From contig CM032230.1 of the NCBI GenBank assembly GCA_019009955.1, positions 850,001-914,000 of the forward strand: 64,000 nt of DNA. Reading direction: 5' to 3'. Below the pieces are notes generated by a model, which searched no databases, was not told the origin of the DNA, and saw only the letters and a list, made by a program, of their open reading frames with translations. Shown here one piece after another: positions 57,600-64,000 of the stretch (position 1 is its first letter; each line of letters opens with the position of its first letter). The DNA is from Riptortus pedestris. Lineage: Eukaryota > Arthropoda > Insecta > Hemiptera > Alydidae. The translations under genes were made by a program, and so were the position numbers.

Positions 57600-59705
57600 C
57601 ATAAGCAGAGAGTGCTGCATCTCTAGGAATGGCCTTGTTAGTACTCGAAGCCCAAACTCAGTGGGCAGAGAGTGCTGCACCTCTCGGGGGTGGTTAGGGG
57701 TCCTCGGAATGGCCTTGTCAGTACTCGAGGCCCGAACTCAATGGGCAAAGAGTGCTGCATCTCTCGGGGGTGGTTAGGGGTCCTCGGAATAGCCTTGTTA
57801 TTACTCGAGGGCCAAACTCAATGGGCAGAGAGTGCCGCATCTCTCGGGGGTGGTTAGGGGTCCTCGGAATGGCCTTGTCAGTACTCGAGGCCCGAACTCA
57901 ATGAGCAGAGAGTGCTGCATCTCTCGGGGGTGGTTAGGGGTCCTCGGAATAACCTTGTCAGTACTCGAGGCCCGAACTCAATGGGCAGAGAGTGCTGCAT
58001 CTCTCGGGGGTGGTTAGGGGTCCTCGGAATAGCCTTGTCAGTACTCGAGGCCCGAACTCAATGGGCAGAGAGTGCTGCATCTCTCGGGGGTGGTTAGGGG
58101 TCCTCGGAATAGCCTTGTCAGTACTCGAGGCCCGAACTCAATGGGCAGAGAGTGCTGCATCTCTCGGGGGTGGTTAGGGGTCCTCGGAATAGCCTTGTCA
58201 GTACTCGAGGCCCGAACTCAATGGGCAGAGAGTGCTGCATCTCTCGGGGGTGGTTAGGGGTCCTCGGAATAGCCTTGTCAGTACTCGAGGCCCGAACTCA
58301 ATGGGCAGAGAGTGCTGCATCTCTCGGGGGTGGTTAGGGGTCCTCGGAATAGCCTTGTCAGTACTCGAGGCCCGAACTCAATGGGCAGAGAGTGCTGCAT
58401 CTCTCGGGGTGGTTAGGGGTCCTCGGAATGGCCTTGTTAGTACTCGAAGCCCAAACTCAGTGGGCAGAGAGTGCTGCATCTCTAGGAATGGCCTTGTTAG
58501 TACTCGAAGCCCAAACTCAGTGGGCAGAGAGTGCTGCACCTCTCAGAATGACCTTGTCAGTACTCGAGGCCCAAACTCAGTGGGCAGAGAGTGCTGCACC
58601 TCTCAGAATATCCTTGTCAGTACTCGAGGCCCGAACTCAATGGGCAGAGAGTGCTGCATCTCTCGGGGGTGGTTAGGGGTCCTCGGAATAGCCTTGTCAG
58701 TACTCGAGGCCCGAACTCCATAGGCAGAGAGTGCTAAACCTCTCGGAATGGCCTTGTCTATACCTCGAGGCTCGTACTCCAAAGGCAGAGAGTGCTGCAC
58801 CTCTCGGAATGACCTTGTCAGTACTCGACGCCCAAACTCCAAAGGCAGAGAGTGCTGCACCTCTCGGAATGACCTTGTCAGTACTCGACGCCCAAACTCC
58901 AAAGGCAGAGAGTGCTGCACCTCTCGGAATAGCCTTGTCAATACTCGAGGCCCACACTCCATAGGCAGAGAGTTCTAAACCTCTAGGAATGGCCTTGTTA
59001 GTACTCGAAGCCCAAACTCAGTGGGCAGAGAGTGCTGCACCTCTCAGAATGACCTTGTCAGTACTCGAGGCCCAAACTCCAAAGGCAGAGAGTGCTGCAC
59101 CTCTCAGAATGACCTTGTCAGTACTCGAGGCCCAAACTCCAAAGGCAGAGAGTGCTGCACCTCTCAGAATGACCTTGTCAGTACTCGAGGCCCAAACTCC
59201 AAAGGCAGAGAGTGCTGCACCTCTCGGAATGGCCTTGTCAGTACTCGAGGCCCAAACTCCAAAGGCAGAGAGTGCTGCACCTCTCGGAATAGCCTTGTCA
59301 GTACTCGACGCCCAAACTCCAAAGGCAGAGAGTGCTGCACCTCTCGGAATAGCCTTGTCAGTACTCGAGGCCCACACTCCATAGGCAGAGAGTTCTAAAC
59401 CTCTCGGAATGGCCTTGTCAATACTCGAGGCCCACACTCCATAGGCAGAGAGTTCTAAACCTCTCGGAATAGCCTTGTCAGTACTCGAGGCCCGAACTCC
59501 ATAGGCAGAGAGTTCTAAACCTCTCGGAATAGCCTTGTCAATACTCGAGGCCCACACTCCATGGACAGAGAGTGCTGCACCTCTCGGAATGACCTTGTCA
59601 GTACTCGAGGCCCACACTCCATGGACAGAGAGTGCTGCACCTCTCAGAATGACCTTGTCAGTACTCGAGGCCCACACTCCATGGACAGAGAGTGCTGCAT
59701 CTCTT
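57600..59705. repeat. Satellite 6: 80-bp and 60-bp tandem array
   Basis: A 60-bp core (GGAAT-GCCTTGTCAGTACTCG then AGGCCC-AACTC and GGCAGAGAGTGCTGC) repeats throughout. From 57661 to about 58420 each unit carries about 20 extra bases (GGGGGTGGTTAGGGGTCCTC), giving an 80-bp period; several successive units there are identical. From about 58420 the period is mostly 60 bp. Frames on both strands are artefacts. Confidence 0.96.
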
Positions 59706-59916
59706 GGAATTTTGTTTCGCTAAATTATCACTCTCTTCCTTACTTCATACAGACAATACCATTGTATAGCCAATTGGCTCATGTCAAGTTTTCATAATGA
59801 ATAATAACACTACTATTTATGGTCAACTAAAAATTAGTGAAATGGTTAAGTAATAAAATAATCTTTTAAATGACCTCTACACAAGAATGTTAGTTGTTGA
59901 GCTGATTAGCTTGCAG
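59706..59916. other. Intron before PDE11 exon g
   Basis: Nothing recognised. Confidence 0.7.
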
Positions 59917-60086
59917 GAGGGACACAACATCTTCAGCCAGTTGACGAACAGCGAGTACAAGGAGGTGCTGAGTTACGTCAAGCATTGCATCTTAGCTACC
60001 GACTTGGCGAGGTTCTTCCCCTACAGGTCTCGCCTACAACAGATAGTACAGGACAACAACTTCTCTTGGGCAAACCCTGAACACAG
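59917..60086 (+). CDS. Pde11: PDE11-type phosphodiesterase, exon g (catalytic domain, middle)
   Basis: Acceptor TAGCTTGCAG, donor GTATGC. It encodes EGHNIFSQLTNSEYKEVLSY, VKHCILATDLARFFPYRSRL and then QQIVQDNNFSWANPEHR. ILATDLA is a conserved PDE signature helix. The exon ends with two bases of an Arg codon, so at least one more exon must follow. The remaining metal-ligand Asp region, the substrate-purine Gln and the C-terminus are not found before 64000, where an R2-like LINE fills the intron. The catalytic domain is therefore incomplete here because of the window edge, not because the gene is broken. Confidence 0.94.
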
Positions 60087-61002
60087 GTATGCTTCACAAT
60101 TCATTTCATATGCTCAAGTTCATGAGAGATCAATTGATTACAATAAAAATTCTCTTGAGCTCGAGGGATGGCTTTCTTACAACTTGAATTTTCTCCACTT
60201 ATGCTTTTATTGAGACGATTAGTAATAAACATTTCTCTTTTTTGTGACTCTTTAACAGGTCTCGCCTTAGATTCGACTAATCCCAGAGCTCTTCTAATCC
60301 TGTACTGCAGTAATTGATGCAGGCAATAATAATTCTTGTTCGATTATAAACAAGAACTCCTGAGAGCCATAAGACATTTGTTCTAAAACACTTGCATCAA
60401 ACTTTGAGATGTTCGATTCCTGCACCATAATTAGTCACTGATTGAAGGGTCAAAACCTATCACAATAAGATGGTCATTAGATAAATAGAAAAAGAAACCC
60501 TATTTTTATTCTTTTATGTTTAAACATGTTTCGATCATCTAATAACATGAAAAAAAATTTTGGTTTTAATACAGAACAGATATATTTTGAAACTAGTTGA
60601 AATGGTTCTGAGAACGCACAAAAGAGGTACAAGAAAAAAAATTAATTATTAATTATTTACTGATGGTTGTAACACCAACTAATACACCGAGCCGCCACCT
60701 AAACGGCTAACCGGTGTTTTAAGTGTAGCCCCTTATTTCATTTTTGAGAAGGTACGTTCTCAGAATTAAAAACTATCGGCCAAATATATTTTTCTTTTTC
60801 TTTTTCCACCCCCTTACCTACCCTATACCAACAGCTATTTGGTATATTTTGACTGGCAGACGGCTCAAAAAATAAAAAATGTCCCCTTGCAGGACCAGAC
60901 TAGAGTCAAGTCAACAGGGAAAGAAGACCCTCCCCTCCGGCGATTCCTCCAAGCCCGTTCCCTTGGCCGTGGTTTCGCTAGATAGTAGGTAGGGACAGAG
61001 GA

Positions 61003-61057
<55 letters not shown>

Positions 61058-61635
61058 ATATAAATTTATTAATGACAATTTATAATCTAATAAATCTAAT
61101 AATGAAGCTATAAAACATTTTCAATACAATAAAATTTCTTCAGACCTGTAATAGAAAAGGGTCACACTCATCAGGGGCTCATTACACCCCGCGGGAGCCC
61201 CTAAGGGTGACAGGTTGAGTCCACTCCCGTGTGGAGGGATCTCACGTTCAGAAATAAACATCCGTAAACAATATGAATTAACAACTAAATAAAAATCATG
61301 AATCACATTTTAAGAACAAAAGAGAAATAACAAACAGAAAAAAACAACATTGCCACAGTGCAAACAATACAATTAAAAGAAATTTGAAATACTAAAATAA
61401 AAAAAATCATTACAGCAGTAGAAAATTAAAGAGATAACAAAGAACTAGAAAAAGAGAGAGGGTGAAAAACACAAACAGTAAACACCTTAACGTCCTCTAG
61501 ATCCCCGCCTAATGGTCATAACTCTTCTTTAACTGGCACCACTTGAGGCTACGTCCATGAGGGTAGACTCTGGGTGGCCCCTCCCGAGTCGTGAAGTTCA
61601 TGTAACTACCAAGAAGGACACGCTGCGTCATCCAG
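60087..61635. other. Intron after PDE11 exon g and probable 3' UTR of an R2-like LINE
   Basis: 60087-60840 holds nothing recognised. Parts of 60850-61635 are GC-richer and may be the 3' UTR of the minus-strand LINE; its exact 3' end is not clear. Confidence 0.4.
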
Positions 61636-64000
61636 TCAATGGCACCCAAAAAAATTCCACACTCCCCCAGTTTCACCGCTGACTCCTTCGCCCAAATCCC
61701 CTTCCATGTGATCTATACGGCACTCCTGCAAACGAGCATGAACCCCCGATCAGTCGCCAAGCCGCCTCCAGAACCCACTCCCTACCATACCGCCGTCGCT
61801 TCGCCGAGGCGACCATCTCCTTGCAAGCCCTGGAAATGATGGCTACATCCTGGACCCAACACTTATCTCCTACCGCTGCCTCCACATCAGGTCTCCGAGA
61901 CACACATCCCTGGGCAGCGTCGGCTCCTTCAAGACCCGATGCACAGCTCTCGTCAGAGACGAACGTAGAAGATCCACAACTGCCTATCTCGGAGTTGCCA
62001 CATCCCTCACCAGTGGACAGCGGTTGCAAACATTGTACGCCGTCTCCTGCGCACAACAGCCAAACCGGCTCAGAGCTCCACCATCACCCCGACGTCCTCG
62101 TATCAGCCTCACTCTGGTAGGGCGTACCCCAGCGTACAACCTCAGGTACGAAGTCCCGCCCGATCTGAAATAGAGTTTGCAGCCCTCGAGAGCCACGCAG
62201 CCGAAGCCCGCACATCTCCTGCACCATTTTGGTCCATGCCGTCCGTGTGAGAGACCAAGCCATCCAACTCTACCAGCGGGGAATAATCCGGCATTCGGCT
62301 GGCGGGGATGTCTGTCCCCAGAACGCCCGAACCCCATCATCGCGTTCAGCATTCTCCAGCTCATCATCAACGACTAGAAAACGCTATTCTCTCAGACATA
62401 GAATAAATCGGCACAGCCTGGGAACCCCAAGCCCCCCTAACCTCACCGGACAATGAATAATTCATCAAGGGAGTTATGGGGCAGCCTGAACCAAAGACGC
62501 ACAACCACCGGTTCTAAACGTCCAACACCAGCAAAGCCACCGCCCCGCTGAAGCCGAACGTCAGCCAATGATAAAACGCTGGTAGAAAAAACACCCACAA
62601 AATCTCCATCCTCTGATCTCAAAAAACTCTGGCAAACCTCTCCAGGCCATCGCACAAATCTGGATCAGGCCAGACGAACTGAACATAAGACCCAAATAGT
62701 CAAATATCTCGTCGAACCAACGAATTCTCCTCTCACCAAAATAATCTTGATCCACATCAATCTTTACAAGCTTCCTCTAGCCGGAAACGGAGAACATATG
62801 GGCAAGGGACTTGTCCGGATGATATCCAAACCAATGTCGCGAATCCCCTCCCCCGCCGATCCCAGCAAGGAATGCAGCCCCACAGGGGATCCAGCAAACT
62901 GAAACAGATCATCAGCCTAAGCCAAAGAGTAAACCCTTGGTCCACCCACCAACAACGAAAGCCCAACAAAGTCCACCTAAAACATGATCCATGACCAGAT
63001 TAAATAGCAGCGGTGACAGTGGGTCCCCATACTGATCTTCGAAGTTCTGTCCAAATATATGGACTCCACGCACCCACACATCTCGGCCTGGAACCCTGGC
63101 TCGCGGAGGATACGGAGAACGGTGGCATGACTCACACTGTCAAACGCCTCCCTCACGTCCAAGAGCGCCGCGCACAGACCCCTCTTCTTCTTACATGCAC
63201 AGTGCATGATCGAGTCCAGCAGAGACATTGGCATCCAAGTCGTCAAACCCCTTCCTAAACCCACTTTCCTCAGGCACATGCTAAACTATGCTTTCCAACC
63301 TCAAAGCCAATATCCGATGGAGAAGCCTCACTATCACCGAAGGCACCGAAATCGGACGATAGTCACCAGGCGACCTGACCTCGGACGGCTTGGGAATTGA
63401 GGGGACCGACACGCGTCGGCTAGAAATAGTCTCACGGCGGCAGCCTGATCCCCACCCCACAAGCGCTGAAGCCTCCCGTACAACCTTCGGCAATGACTTT
63501 CTCCTCTCACACTCGAACCCCCCACAGGGCGCGGAATATCCAAGCCACCCCTACCCGGACGAATCTAAGACGGACCCGCCGCAAGGTGGACCGAGATCCA
63601 CCTCGCCAACAAAACGTCCTCCAGGCCCCCGGCTAAGGCCGACTCAGCTACCGCGACCAAACTGTCAACACTCCAACAAACCCACACGGCCAGCCCTCAG
63701 GCATTCAGTCCCCTCCATCCCCCTTACCAACCTCTTCAGAACCACAAGCAGACGTGGAGGCAGAACCCCATACCCCCGAAACCACCTCCAACAGCGAGCC
63801 CTTGCGCAATTTAGAGCAGCCACTGTCATACCAGGCATGAGATCAGAGAGGGCGGTATTAATACCACGGACAAAGCCCCCAGCACGAAGCCTGAGCTTAG
63901 CCGCTGCCAACGCCGCTAACTCCTAATGATCCCACCGCCTGCCACTCTTGGAAACCCGGAATTGTACTCCACAGGATACTCATGCTTCCTGTGGAGATTC
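61636..64000 (-). pseudogene. R2-type LINE (restriction-like endonuclease) ORF, decayed, 5' end outside window
   Basis: Read leftward from 64000: the second half of a C2H2-type finger (LHRKHEYPVEYN near 63995-63960), then RT motifs DYRPISVPSVIVRLLHRIL (about 63365-63305), CAALLDVREAFDSVSHATVL (about 63175-63115) and GDPLSPLLFNLVMDHVL (about 63025-62975). At the YADD site a TAG replaces the Tyr codon (about 62910-62925, A-stop-ADDL). FDYLGLMFSSSGLI follows near 62705-62665 and RLWFRLPHNSLDEL near 62510-62470. Near the end come a cysteine/histidine knuckle-like stretch and RRPDVEAAVGDKCWVQDVAI (about 61894-61835), the PD...D core of the restriction-like endonuclease. One protein with finger, RT, knuckle and such an endonuclease is the plan of R2-group LINEs. 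Several frameshifts and stops. Confidence 0.8.

Noticed and set aside
59018..59677. 219-codon frame on the minus strand of the 60-bp array
   Set aside because: 60 is a multiple of three, so any stop-free unit frame extends. The opposite strand is equally open.

Overview
This is a eukaryotic, almost certainly insect, genomic window. Its only clearly conserved host gene is a plus-strand cyclic-nucleotide phosphodiesterase of the PDE11 type. Seven coding exons lie at 4444-4647, 28013-28226, 39577-39779, 43299-43409, 51184-51310, 56350-56508 and 59917-60086. They total 1,188 bp (396 codons), join in a consistent reading frame, and encode the end of the GAF tandem (second GAF domain, with its NK...F...DE motif) and the first part of the HD-type catalytic domain, including the YHNWxH and CHDLDHRG metal-site motifs. 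The N-terminal exons lie left of the window and the C-terminal catalytic exons lie right of it. Introns run from 3.4 to 23.4 kb. One donor, after 28226, reads GC rather than GT.

The introns hold nearly everything else. Intron 1 (4648-28012) has three large satellite arrays: a 33/30-bp unit at 6481-9950, a 67-bp unit at 13139-14850 and a 115-bp unit at 15211-20080. It also has a 26-bp minisatellite at 24634-25262, split by a SINE. Further arrays are an 84-bp unit at 50333-50790 and an 80/60-bp unit at 57600-59705. Apparent long reading frames in these arrays are periodicity artefacts.

Transposable elements are dense, old and nested. Two families of small rolling-circle-type elements recur. 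Family A (Helitron-like) has a 3' hairpin and ends CTAG|T. Family B (Helentron/HINE-like) has a palindromic 5' end, subterminal inverted repeats, a (TA)n core and a 3' stem-loop. A tRNA-derived SINE occurs in about a dozen copies. Also present are I-clade and Jockey-like LINE remnants, a Penelope-like element with GIY-YIG endonuclease (30.1-31.6 kb, minus), two opposed Ty3/gypsy-type LTR element fragments (36.6-39.25 kb), a decayed LINE with a restriction-like endonuclease of R2 type (61.6-64.0 kb, minus), a 726-bp piggyBac-like MITE (54096-54821) and an 884-bp Transib-like element with a CGACG target duplication (52484-53367).

A single-exon, uninterrupted 613-codon reading frame (32014-33855, plus) sits in the PDE11 intron between exons 2 and 3. 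Its protein is basic, cysteine-clustered and partly coiled-coil, and I do not recognise it. It is the best candidate for an undescribed gene here. The host order cannot be fixed by eye. The PDE11 exon sequence and the mix of Penelope, R2-like, piggyBac, Transib and gypsy-type elements fit a large-genome insect.
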